Of a DNA stretch of 44,992 nt, positions 24,601 to 31,868 are shown one piece after another. Made by a program: the position numbers and the translations under genes. Source of the DNA: DASWIG01 sp965371445. Lineage in GTDB: Bacteria; Acidobacteriota; Thermoanaerobaculia; Multivoradales; J023. Where the stretch lies: positions 1-44,992 of the forward strand of contig CBDUYN010000071.1 in NCBI GenBank assembly GCA_965371445.1. The letters are read 5' to 3'. Under the pieces are notes generated by a model. It searched no databases and was not told the origin of the DNA. It saw only the letters and a list, made by a program, of their open reading frames with translations. Numbering within the stretch: the stretch's first letter is position 1; the number at the start of each line of letters is the position of its first letter.

Positions 24601-26200
24601 GATGAGCGTTCTGGGCCGCGGACTTCTCCTGGAGCTCCTTGCGCTGCGATTCGAAAGCCTTGTGCGCCTCGGCGACGGCGGTCTCGAGCTCGTCGCTATG
24701 GCCGCGCTCCATCTCCGCGAGGGCCTGGGCGTGGCCCTCTTCAAGCTGAGCCAGCTCCTGGCTGAGCTTCTCGTTGAGCGCCGTCAAGGCGTTGGTCTGC
24801 TCACGGCGCAGAGCCGAGACGGTGCGCTGGGAGTCGGCCTCGACCCGGGCCACCGTCTGCATGGCCTGGTGGGTCGAATCCCTCTCCTTCTCCAGCAGCA
24901 GCTCGAGGCTCTGGTGATGGCTCTTGAGCTCGGCGACCTTCGACTCGAAGCGCTCGCGGGTGTTGCGATGGGATTCCTTCTCCCGTTCCAGACGCTCGGC
25001 GACCTGCCGGGCCTCCTTCTCGGCCTGGCTCACAAGCTCCGTGCGCAGGCTCTCCAACTCCCTCGCGAGGGAACGTTGATGCTCCCCGCGCAGCTGTTCC
25101 AGGGTCTCTTGATGGCTTGCCTCGACGACGGCCAGGGCTTCTGCCTTTTCCTTGCGGTGGCGCTCCTCGACGGCGCTTGAGGAGGCGAGGGCTTGCTCGA
25201 GGCCGGCCTGAAGGCTCGCGCGCCGGTCTTCGCTCGACTCCTTCTCCTGCTTCAGGGTCCTGACGCGCCGGTTGAGCTCCGCTAATTCCTGCTGGACGTC
25301 GAGCAGCTCCTGGTGGCTTTCCCGGAGCTTGCCACGCAAATCGCCGAGCTCCCGGTCCTTCTCCTCCGAAGCCTCGCGGAGCTTCAGGAAATCGCGGGAA
25401 AAAGGCGAGCTTTGGGCCTGGCGCCGTTCCATCCGCAGGAGGCGGCGCAGGCGGAGGACCTCCTCGGAAAGCTCTTCGGGCGAGGCCGATTCGATCTCCT
25501 CGGCGTCCAGGCCGCCGATTTCCTCCTCCTCGTCGGTCACCGGCAGGACGGTGGCCGCCGGCGGCCCTCGGCCGGGCAGGCCGGTGGAGAATAGAGCCTC
25601 GTCGGTCTTCTGCTGGCTCTTGCGGTCTCTTTCCCGAGCCGGCTTCGGCTCCACGGCCCGGGCTTCCGGCTCCGGCTCCGCGGGAGCCAAAGCCTCCGGT
25701 TCCTCGATGGTTTCCGCCGGAGGCTCCGTCGCGACCTCGGTGTCGCCGTGGGAAGAGCCTTCGGCTTCCAACTCGAGCGAGACTAGCCTGTCGACGGTGT
25801 CGAGGAGCTTTGCGGTGGGCTCGCTCTTGAGCAGGTAGGCGTCGGCGTGCAGCTTCTGCTTCGAATGCAGGTTCAGGTCGCCCGCCAAGAGCGACCCGGT
25901 AATCATCACGACCGGGACGCGTTTGGCGAGGCTCGTCTTGACGCGGTTGAAAAGGGTGTAGCCGAAGCGGTTGGGAAGCTCGACGGCAATGAAGATGAGC
26001 TCGGGCTCCAACGCTTCCAGCCGCTCTACCTGCTCCATCGCGAGAGGCAAGGCTTCGACCTCGAAGCCGTGTTCGGCTAGCGTCTTGGCCAGGGTCTCGG
26101 CGAACTCGCCTTCGGTGTCGAAGAGCAGGACGCGGCGCCGTCCCACGCTTTCCGGCGGGGACAGCTCCCCGGCCGCGGGGGAAGCGGTTGAGGAGTCCAC
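21632..26200 (-). CDS. Giant coiled-coil protein with pseudo-receiver domain
   Basis: A 1,522-residue protein. Residues about 22-150 fold like a response-regulator receiver (RRVLLFDTEGEFAETLAKTL, ELIFIAVELPNRFGY, VVMITGS, LLKSEP). The phospho-acceptor Asp is replaced by Ala (IAVELP in place of LDVxMP), while the Thr/Ser and Lys are kept, so it is a pseudo-receiver. An acidic linker (150-260) follows, then an almost unbroken coiled coil of Glu/Ala/Leu/Arg/Gln heptads to about residue 1480. This order matches the Myxococcus AglZ and FrzS motility/polarity scaffolds in architecture; homology beyond that is inference. It would form long rods, possibly a polar or cytoskeletal scaffold. The start is GTG at 26200, 14 bp after the 62-residue partner gene; a GAGG lies 12 bases upstream. 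Confidence 0.8.
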   Translation of the reverse strand: MDSSTASPAAGELSPPESVGRRRVLLFDTEGEFAETLAKTLAEHGFEVEALPLAMEQVERLEALEPELIFIAVELPNRFGYTLFNRVKTSLAKRVPVVMITGSLLAGDLNLHSKQKLHADAYLLKSEPTAKLLDTVDRLVSLELEAEGSSHGDTEVATEPPAETIEEPEALAPAEPEPEARAVEPKPARERDRKSQQKTDEALFSTGLPGRGPPAATVLPVTDEEEEIGGLDAEEIESASPEELSEEVLRLRRLLRMERRQAQSSPFSRDFLKLREASEEKDRELGDLRGKLRESHQELLDVQQELAELNRRVRTLKQEKESSEDRRASLQAGLEQALASSSAVEERHRKEKAEALAVVEASHQETLEQLRGEHQRSLARELESLRTELVSQAEKEARQVAERLEREKESHRNTRERFESKVAELKSHHQSLELLLEKERDSTHQAMQTVARVEADSQRTVSALRREQTNALTALNEKLSQELAQLEEGHAQALAEMERGHSDELETAVAEAHKAFESQRKELQEKSAAQNAHLVKLAKIERESALEALREELEEEKVEAFAAAEGARQEHAAELARRDGEHRETLEEMERGHRETLDTVRQEEGRLRRELEERTTAQIDRTAEQVSREQQAHERTRRELEVRAAKLEAGLVAAREEHRTAIGIAEDKLAHAENVAGEGRLAIERRHTSELGTLREEHAAAVAALQRKHEEALAQIQSEHRRSQEEAAESHRQEVARLRDEKAAESSARQAAVDELAETRQAHEKALGTVERDYAEQLAAVEQNTREPWERRLAEAQDQAQKRLEAVQVTNFEDLRVLEEEHEEQVAQLAKAEARAEEENSRLRRELAKAEENHAAAIAELEAGFREQLQGEKEGTLATAEKTFGEQLAAQRDEHAEELEALHAEHKERTEAQRFQISELRDAERQLLEKHGRELQELREETRRTVEALHREHAEAIARLHEEMGESAAAAEVGTAEEARKEALAEAEREHRKATEALEAQHRTLMEQLQDEKSSEVASLQQEYERQLGRLQQELDAEQEAHQAVRKRLDGKSGELGEASVRLEEVRRKHDAELRALREAHQLNLDRLASKQTELDARRAAHADETGEHAAALGALEEKRREGIEKALAKAEADAQERIAALGREHSAALAAVRQENETEVERLEKALQEKAQRDQQAAQRRYDEQLTDALRAAEEARQIALAEAEKTHRQALERIEKQHQNAMEQRAREQASLAEAQQQQGVASSEELRRLLAAEQEAHQENRSRLEASEGELKTQANAARKLVDRLREELKETEERLRRDRDQALKAAENRHKESIDQLRRQNAEALAALNERHRQETEALVSAYQEERKAKDGSEKADKVHEAELSRLRQEHRKAMQDLEESYNARTARLEAEKAAATTGEPVSADAALGKEREAHSLTRKALASRETELRSQMELVEMERTSVLEAMHTVASVEAESQKKIQQVRSAGEEEKAQLLQDLFTKAAAIKKTYDEARKSGKGQEGVFELGKKIDGLLSSLK

Positions 26201-26214
26201 GACCGGATTCTACC

Positions 26215-26403
26215 TCAGGAGAGCTTGGAGAGGATGCTGTCGATCAGCGCGATCTCCTTCTGCATGGAGAGGAGATAGGACGGAAGGGTGATGCGATGGC
26301 GTTCGAGCACGCGGACGATGAGCTCGGCCTCCTCCTCGGTCAACGCGGCCCCTGCTGTCGGGGAAGAGCGAGTCTCGTCCTTTTTCGACTTGCCGTGGGC
26401 CAT
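26215..26403 (-). CDS. 62-residue helical protein upstream of scaffold gene
   Basis: A small protein with a basic, Ser-rich head and one long helix pair (LTEEEAELIVRVLERHRITL, then LLSMQKEIALIDSILSKL). I do not recognise a family. The ATG at 26403 has GGAGG seven bases upstream and the gene ends 14 bp before the giant coiled-coil gene, so the two are most likely co-transcribed and may interact. A strong terminator 70 bp upstream isolates them from the preceding operon. Confidence 0.7.
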   Translation of the reverse strand: MAHGKSKKDETRSSPTAGAALTEEEAELIVRVLERHRITLPSYLLSMQKEIALIDSILSKLS

Positions 26404-26471
26404 GCCGGGGCCTCCCCTGGAAACGGCGGTCCTCAGAGCCCCGCCGCAGCTTCTCGGACGACCCGAGACCC

Positions 26472-26496
26472 AAAAAACCCCCGCGGCGAGCGGGGG
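26472..26496 (-). terminator. Rho-independent terminator
   Basis: On the minus strand CCCCCGC (26496-26490) pairs with GCGGGGG (26484-26478) around a five-base loop and is followed immediately by six T (26477-26472). It ends the transcript of the paralogue pair at 26524-28015. Confidence 0.9.
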
Positions 26497-26523
26497 CTTT
26501 CCGGTCTACCGAGCCCGAAGAGC

Positions 26524-27297
26524 CTATCTCCGGGCGGCCCTGGCCTTGGCGGTCTTCGCGCCCGTCTTCTTCGCGGCGATGGGTGCCTTGGCGCCGCCGC
26601 TCTCGTCGTCCACTTTGGAGATCTCGCGCGGCGGAACCTCGACGCGGTCGTCGACCGTGACGAGCAGCACCGGCGGGATGACCTCTTCCATCTTCTTGCG
26701 GTCGTCAAAAAAGGCGTTGCGAATGCTCGCGGCGTGCAGAGCCACCTCTTCCATCTCGGGGATCGCCGGATCCTCGAGGTGGGAGATCTTCTCCAGGATG
26801 TCGAGGATGACCCGGTTCAGCGGGTCGTCCTGGCCGTGGCCCTTTTCCAGGTGCTTGCCGAGGGAGTTGACGTCGGCGATGCGCAGCGGATAGATGCGGT
26901 AGCCGTCCTTGGGAGAGGAGTAGACGGATTGAAGCACCCCGAGGATGACCGACAGGCTCTTGGGGTAGATCGACCCCTTGTGCCAGCGGGTCAGCATGGA
27001 AAAAACGCGGCTCAGGATGAACTTGTTGGGCTGAACGGCGGAAAGGAGGAGGAAGGGATCGCGCTCGCCGATGAGCGAGTCGATGACCCAGTGGTTCTCG
27101 ATCTCGAGCATCCGCAGGAAGACCGGACAGTTCTCCGGCGAGATGCCGACGGTCGAGAGGTACTTCGCGTAGGTGATCGCCGCTTCGACCGCCTCCGTCG
27201 TGCGGCATCCGAAGACACCCTGAAGGAGGTAGGTCTCGATCTCGGTGATCCGAGTGTCATCCCATTCGTCGTGATTTGTCGTATACACGATTGCCAC
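26524..27297 (-). CDS. Unrecognised protein, paralogue of upstream gene
   Basis: A 257-residue soluble protein similar along its whole length to the product of the gene just upstream (27323-28015). Shared blocks include TEAVEAAITYAKYL, FLRMLEIENHW, RDPFLLLSAVQPNKFILS, YPKSLSVILGVLQSVYSSPKDGYRIYPL, ADVNSLGKHL and DILEKISHLE. The C-terminus is an added Lys/Ala-rich tail. The GTG at 27297 is preferred over an ATG at 27360: it aligns the N-termini of the two paralogues to within one residue and avoids overlap with the upstream gene. All-helical content and paired Trp/His positions (ENHW) suggest a structural or regulatory role. No enzyme motif, signal peptide or membrane helix is visible. Function unknown. 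Confidence 0.75.
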   Translation of the reverse strand: MAIVYTTNHDEWDDTRITEIETYLLQGVFGCRTTEAVEAAITYAKYLSTVGISPENCPVFLRMLEIENHWVIDSLIGERDPFLLLSAVQPNKFILSRVFSMLTRWHKGSIYPKSLSVILGVLQSVYSSPKDGYRIYPLRIADVNSLGKHLEKGHGQDDPLNRVILDILEKISHLEDPAIPEMEEVALHAASIRNAFFDDRKKMEEVIPPVLLVTVDDRVEVPPREISKVDDESGGAKAPIAAKKTGAKTAKARAARR

Positions 27298-27322
27298 CTT
27301 GATCTCTTTGTTTGGTCCAAGT

Positions 27323-28015
27323 CTAGTCGACGAACACCCGGCTCGGCGGCAATTCGTCATCGCGGTAGTCGCCTCTCACCAACAGGACTTGCGGCATGCA
27401 GTCCTCCAACACCTTGGTGTTGTCGAAAAAACTCGCCCGGATTCTCTGTGCCTGCCTCGCGACCGACTCCATGGACTCGTCCAGCCGGATGCCCTCGAGC
27501 GACGCGATCTTCTCCAGGATGTCGAGGATGCACCGGTTGCGGGCCTCGTTCTGCCCGTCTTCCTTCTTCAAGTGCTTGCCGAGGTTGTCGACGTCGGCGA
27601 TCGACAGCCGGTAGATCTTGTACCCGTCGCGCGGCGAGCTGTAGGCGTTCTGCAAGACGCCCAGGACGATCGCCAGCGTCTTGGGATAGATCCCCGCAGG
27701 ACGCCACCTCGTCATCAGCTCGAAGCACTTCGAAACCAATAACCGGTTGGGCGGAATCGTCGCAAAGAACAAGAAGGGGTCCTTGTCACCCGTCAACTCG
27801 TCCTGCGTCCAATGGTTTTCACACTCCAGGATCTTGAGAAAGAGGGGGTAGTTTTCGGAATCGAGCCCCGACAGCCTGAGAAACCTTGCAAAGCTGACTG
27901 CGGCCTCGACGGCTTCGGGGGTACGGGTGGACATGATCTGCTGGAGGATGTCCACCTCGACCTTCAGCATGGACTCGCGAGTCCAGAGTTGTTCCGTAGC
28001 TTGCTCTTTTGCCAT
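27323..28015 (-). CDS. Unrecognised protein, first of a tandem paralogue pair
   Basis: A 230-residue soluble protein with no family that I recognise. It is a duplicate of the downstream gene, sharing among others ECENHWTQDELTGDKDPFLF, YPKTLAIVLGVLQNAYSSPR and ADVDNLGKHLKKEDGQNEA. The ATG at 28015 begins a product that aligns with the paralogue start. Upstream is a near-consensus promoter whose -10 box ends seven bases before the ATG, which predicts a leaderless mRNA. The pair is closed by the terminator at 26472-26496. Confidence 0.75.
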   Translation of the reverse strand: MAKEQATEQLWTRESMLKVEVDILQQIMSTRTPEAVEAAVSFARFLRLSGLDSENYPLFLKILECENHWTQDELTGDKDPFLFFATIPPNRLLVSKCFELMTRWRPAGIYPKTLAIVLGVLQNAYSSPRDGYKIYRLSIADVDNLGKHLKKEDGQNEARNRCILDILEKIASLEGIRLDESMESVARQAQRIRASFFDNTKVLEDCMPQVLLVRGDYRDDELPPSRVFVD

Positions 28016-28022
28016 GACGTGG

Positions 28023-28051
28023 ATCCTACTGCTCTCCTTGCAGGCTGTCAA
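28023..28051 (-). promoter_or_regulatory. Promoter predicting a leaderless transcript
   Basis: On the minus strand TTGACA (28051-28046), 17 bases, TAGGAT (28028-28023), then seven bases and the ATG of the paralogue gene at 28015-28013. Initiation would fall on or beside the A of ATG. AGGAG elements lie within the promoter spacer and so would not be in the mRNA. Confidence 0.7.
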
Positions 28052-28285
28052 GGGAACTGGGTCCGGCCGAAGCCACCCGCTACCCTGCGGCCCGCATCAG
28101 CGACTCTCCATGCCCGAGAGGGGCAGGCCCTTCCCGGACGGCATCAGCGGCGCTCGCCCCTCGCCGTCGGCTGTTGGGTAGAACGCGAAGCGCATCATAC
28201 CGTGGTCCGGCCCACAATTGCAAAGCCCTGGGACAAATTTTTCCGTTTCCGGCGAGATTTCGCCCTCCTGACGGCGAGGATCCAG

Positions 28286-30211
28286 CTATGGAGGGGGCAC
28301 GGAGACGCCCAAAAGACGCCCGCGCCGGATCAGCGCGGCGGGCGCGGGTCCGGTGCCCCGGGCTTCGACGGCGGTGAGATGGCGGCCGCGAAGCGGGCTC
28401 AGGCTCAGGACGACGATCCCCTTCTCGCCCACCGGACCCAGGGTGAGCTGCAGCGGCTCGTCCGGCGTCTCGGCGGTCTTGAGGACGACCTCCAGCGGAT
28501 CTTGGAGCCTGCCTCCGGCGAGCTCCAGGACGAGGGCTGCATGGTGCTCCACCTCGGGTGCGTCGCGAAAACGTAGGATCTGGTACCAGCCGCCGCCGCG
28601 CGGACGCAGGCGGGTGTGCCGTCCCAGGGCGGCGCCGGACTCGTCGAGGAAGGCCACGGCCTCGACGGCTTCGAGCCGCAGCTTGCCTGCGCCCTGGACC
28701 TCGAGGCGGGCCCGGGCGCCCGTCGCCCTCGCGGCCACCAAAGGCAGGAAGACTTCTTTCTGGCCGGCGGGCCAGGGCGTGCGCAGCTCATGACCCGCAT
28801 GCTGGACGACGATCTCGGCGTCGCCGTCGAGACGGCCGCGAATCCGAATCGCCACGACGCCGTCGCCCGAGTGGAGGAGAGTACCCGCCGGCAGACGGCC
28901 CAGCTCGAGGCGTCCTTCCAGGACGATCTCGCGCCGCAGCTTCTGCTGCCGCGTCAGGCGCCGGAGCGTGAGCGCCGGGACGGCCTCCTCCGGTGCCGTG
29001 ACGGCAAAGAGATCCGCGGCGTGGGCCAGTGGGCTGTGCCCGAAGACGTTGTGGCTCGGCAGCTCCAGGACTACGGTTTCGGGAAGGCTCTCGCGGGGCT
29101 CGACGAGAAGAGCCGCCAGCGACTCCAGCGGATGGGTGCCTACCGTCGCGGCGTTTCGTACCGGCTCGCGCGCGAAGTGCTGGAGATAGGCGACGAGCTT
29201 GCGCTTCGCCGTGAAGCTTGTACCGGTCACGGCCAGGCGGGGCGACGCGGGCGGCTCGCCCTCACCGGGCTCCTCGCCTTCGGAGACGACGTCGTAGGTC
29301 TTGACCGGCACGAGGCCCAGGAAGGCGAGGGCGCTCGCCGGCACGTCGACGAGCCCGATGTAGTCGAGGTTGTCGCGTTCCTGCTCGGCGTGGCCCTCGA
29401 CGAGGCGGGTGCGGCGCGCCGCCCCCGGGGCCGGCAAGCCGGCGCGCTCGGCGATCGCCTCGGCCGCCACGAGCTGCGCGGTCTCGGTCCAGTGACTGTC
29501 GGTCTGGAAATACAGAAGGTCCTCGGGAGAACGCTCCTGGACGCCGCGAAAGGCGTTCAGGAGGTCCACCACGGCGACCCCTCGCGTGGCGAGGCGCCTT
29601 GGGAAGCGCTCGTCGAGCTCAGGGCGCGTCTCGACGCCGCGCGGCAGGTACTCGCCGTAGAGGACGCTCTTGCGAGGCACGGGCGCGACGACCAGGCGGA
29701 CGCCGAGGCTCGCCAGGCGGCGCTCGAGGGCCGCGAGGAGAGCCGTCGTCCAGCCGAGATGAGCGGCGTCGCCGCGGTTTTGGACCACGGTTCGGCCGCG
29801 CAGAAAAATCCAGCCCTCGCGGCCCACGACCGCACGTCCCTGGGCCTCGTCCAGGTGACGGAACAGGATCAGGGTGTAGTAGGAGGCGAGGTCGCGCCGC
29901 ACCCGAGAGGTGAGGCGCAGGTCGTGCTCCAGGAGCCGGGCGAGAGAGCCGTCGAGGAGGTGGGCTTCGCGCCGCAGCCGGGCGTCGGCAGCCTCCTCCG
30001 CACCGCGAAGCTTGGGACGGGCTGCGGGATGGAAGGAGTCGACGAGCCCGGTCACGGCGAAAGCCCCCAGGAAGAAGGCCACCACCGTCCACGCGGCGGC
30101 GCGGCGGCGCGGCGACGCTTCGGCGAGGTCGCCGGGTACGGCGACCAGGGTGTCGTCGACCGCTGCGACCGGCCGCGTCGGCTCAGAATTGGAAGTAGAG
30201 GAAGGGTACAT
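28286..30211 (-). CDS. AlgX/AlgJ-like SGNH acyltransfer protein
   Basis: A 641-residue exported protein similar to the AlgJ/AlgX group of SGNH-hydrolase-fold proteins that pass acetyl groups to extracellular polysaccharide. A single helix at residues 40-58 anchors it. The SGNH-like domain shows WIFLRGR (134-140), TDSHW with Asp238 and His240, and a GTSF loop with candidate nucleophile Ser332. The C-terminal 250 residues are beta-rich, possibly a carbohydrate-binding region. The ATG at 30211 overlaps the end of the MBOAT gene by 29 bp, so the pair should be co-translated: the MBOAT protein moves acyl groups across the membrane and this protein transfers them. The substrate polymer is not identifiable here. 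Confidence 0.8.
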   Translation of the reverse strand: MYPSSTSNSEPTRPVAAVDDTLVAVPGDLAEASPRRRAAAWTVVAFFLGAFAVTGLVDSFHPAARPKLRGAEEAADARLRREAHLLDGSLARLLEHDLRLTSRVRRDLASYYTLILFRHLDEAQGRAVVGREGWIFLRGRTVVQNRGDAAHLGWTTALLAALERRLASLGVRLVVAPVPRKSVLYGEYLPRGVETRPELDERFPRRLATRGVAVVDLLNAFRGVQERSPEDLLYFQTDSHWTETAQLVAAEAIAERAGLPAPGAARRTRLVEGHAEQERDNLDYIGLVDVPASALAFLGLVPVKTYDVVSEGEEPGEGEPPASPRLAVTGTSFTAKRKLVAYLQHFAREPVRNAATVGTHPLESLAALLVEPRESLPETVVLELPSHNVFGHSPLAHAADLFAVTAPEEAVPALTLRRLTRQQKLRREIVLEGRLELGRLPAGTLLHSGDGVVAIRIRGRLDGDAEIVVQHAGHELRTPWPAGQKEVFLPLVAARATGARARLEVQGAGKLRLEAVEAVAFLDESGAALGRHTRLRPRGGGWYQILRFRDAPEVEHHAALVLELAGGRLQDPLEVVLKTAETPDEPLQLTLGPVGEKGIVVLSLSPLRGRHLTAVEARGTGPAPAALIRRGRLLGVSVPPP

Positions 30212-31580
30212 GGTCCTGGTAGTGGAGGTGGAGCAGAGCCAGCACAAAAAAGAGCTGGAGCGCGAGCACCCAGCCGGCCCTCGGTCTACGGATGAGCGCC
30301 TGGGTGGTCGGCGCGAGGTAGAGGATCAAGACACCCGCCGTGCCGGCCAGGAGATGGAGCGGCCGGACACTGAGCACCGCACCGCCGGCCCCGCCACCGG
30401 CCGCGCCCCCGAAGAGCGAGGCGAGGTAGCCGAGCGCCGCCCCCAGGCTTTCCGCCCGGAAAAAAACCCAGCCGACCATCACGACGAGCATCGTCGCCGC
30501 GATCCGTACCGGGCGCGGCAGGCGGTGATAAAAGGGCCGCTTGCCGGCCAGCCGTTCGACGACGAGCCACAGTCCCTGGTAGGCGCCCCAGACGAGGAAA
30601 GTCCACGCCGCGCCGTGCCAGAGGCCGCCGATCAACATCGTCAGGCTCAGGTTCACGTAGGTCCGCACCGGCCCCTTGCGGTTGCCGCCGAGCGGCAGGT
30701 AGAGGTAGTCGCGCAGGAAGCTCGAAAGCGAGATGTGCCAGCGGCGCCAGAATTCGGTGATCGAGGCGGATCGGTAGGGCGCCTCGAAGTTGACCGGCAG
30801 CCGAAAGCCCATCAGCAGGCCGAGGCCGATCGCCATGTCGGAATAGCCCGAGAAGTCGAAGTAGATCTGGAGGGTGTAGGCGGCCGTGCCGGCCCAGGCG
30901 TCGAGCGTCGCCGGAACCGCGCCGCTGAAGGCCTCGTCGGCGAGCGACCCGAGAGGGTCCGCCAACAGGACTTTTTTGGCGAGCCCGGCCTGGAAGGCGA
31001 GCGTCCCGCGGTAGAACTTGTCGAGGGTGTGGCTGCGTTCGTGGAGTTGGCCGGCGATCGTGTTGTAGCGCACGATCGGACCCGCCACCAGCTGCGGGAA
31101 CATCGCCACGTAGCACATGAAGTCGCGCAGGCTCTCGACCGGCGGCGCCGTCCCGCGGTGGACGTCGATCGTGTAGCTCAGGGTCTGGAACGTATAAAAG
31201 GAAATCCCGACCGGCAGCACCACCTCCATCCACCGGAGCGGCTTGACGTCGATCGTCGCCAGCAGAGCGTTCATGGTGTCGACACCGAAGTTGACGTACT
31301 TGAAGTAACCCAGAAGCCCGAGGTTGACGACGAGCGACACCACGACCCAGCGCCGTGTAGGCCGGCCCGCGGCCCGGTCGCGGACGATGGCGCGTCCGCA
31401 GGAGTAGTCGACCACCGTCGAGATCAGCATGAGCACCACGAAGTCGGGACGCCACCAGCCGTAGAAGACGTAGCTCGCGAGCGCGATCACCAGCGTGCGG
31501 AACCGGGCCGGGCTCAGGTAGTAGAGTGCCAGGAAGAGGGGCAGGAAGTAGTAGAGGAAGATGGCGCTGGCAAAAATCAT
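30183..31580 (-). CDS. MBOAT family O-acyltransferase (AlgI-like)
   Basis: A 465-residue integral membrane O-acyltransferase of the MBOAT family, close to AlgI/PatA/DltB. It should carry acyl groups from a cytoplasmic donor across the inner membrane. Family signatures are the N-terminus IFLYYFLPLFLALYYL and SYVFYGWWRPDF, the FWRRWHISLSSFLRDYLYLPL block with His282, and GGLWHGAAWTFLVWG with the catalytic His322. About 11 helices are visible. ATG at 31580. It overlaps the AlgX-like gene and is divergent from the DUF5989 gene, which in other bacteria accompanies such loci. Confidence 0.9.
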   Translation of the reverse strand: MIFASAIFLYYFLPLFLALYYLSPARFRTLVIALASYVFYGWWRPDFVVLMLISTVVDYSCGRAIVRDRAAGRPTRRWVVVSLVVNLGLLGYFKYVNFGVDTMNALLATIDVKPLRWMEVVLPVGISFYTFQTLSYTIDVHRGTAPPVESLRDFMCYVAMFPQLVAGPIVRYNTIAGQLHERSHTLDKFYRGTLAFQAGLAKKVLLADPLGSLADEAFSGAVPATLDAWAGTAAYTLQIYFDFSGYSDMAIGLGLLMGFRLPVNFEAPYRSASITEFWRRWHISLSSFLRDYLYLPLGGNRKGPVRTYVNLSLTMLIGGLWHGAAWTFLVWGAYQGLWLVVERLAGKRPFYHRLPRPVRIAATMLVVMVGWVFFRAESLGAALGYLASLFGGAAGGGAGGAVLSVRPLHLLAGTAGVLILYLAPTTQALIRRPRAGWVLALQLFFVLALLHLHYQDHVPFLYFQF

Positions 31581-31616
31581 CGGCGGGGGCGGATCTTACG
31601 ACGGATCGGGCACCCA

Positions 31617-31645
31617 TGGACACCTGCACGCTGCTATGGTAGAAG
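31617..31645 (+). promoter_or_regulatory. Candidate promoter of DUF5989 operon
   Basis: TGGACA (31617-31622) and TAGAAG (31640-31645) are spaced by 17 bases in the divergent gap between the MBOAT and DUF5989 genes. Both boxes are off-consensus, so the call is tentative. Confidence 0.35.
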
Positions 31646-31711
31646 AGGCTCCCCGCCCCGGGGCGCCCTGCAAGAAGGATCCGGCGCCCCCACTCCAGGA
31701 GGTCAGAATCG

Positions 31712-31864
31712 ATGGGTGAGTTCGTCAAGCAGTTCTGGGAATTCCTCAAGGTGCGCAAGAAGTGGTGGCTTGGGCCGATCATCGGCATGCTGCTCTTCCT
31801 CGGCCTCCTTCTGGTGCTGACCCAGGGCTCCGCCGTCGCCCCCTTCATCTACACGCTCTTCTAG
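31712..31864 (+). CDS. DUF5989 family small membrane protein
   Basis: A 50-residue protein with the DUF5989 pattern: an amphipathic start (GEFVKQFWEFLKVRKKWWL), one membrane helix (PIIGMLLFLGLLLVL) and the near-invariant ending TQGSAVAPFIYTLF. The ATG at 31712 follows AGGAGG at a good distance. DUF5989 proteins are found beside SGNH/MBOAT and carbamoyltransferase genes, and the same neighbourhood occurs here. Their role is unknown; a partner of the membrane acyltransferase is an inference. The nucleotidyltransferase gene begins four bases after its stop. Confidence 0.85.
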   Translation: MGEFVKQFWEFLKVRKKWWLGPIIGMLLFLGLLLVLTQGSAVAPFIYTLF

Positions 31865-31868
31865 AGCC

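Noticed and set aside
28052..28285. Possible gene between the paralogue pair and the AlgX-like gene
   Set aside because: No frame with a ribosome site or recognisable protein; only the promoter at its left edge is supported.
29910..31820. 636-residue plus-strand frame opposite the AlgX-like and MBOAT genes
   Set aside because: Charged low-complexity shadow; the minus strand encodes conserved MBOAT and SGNH motifs.
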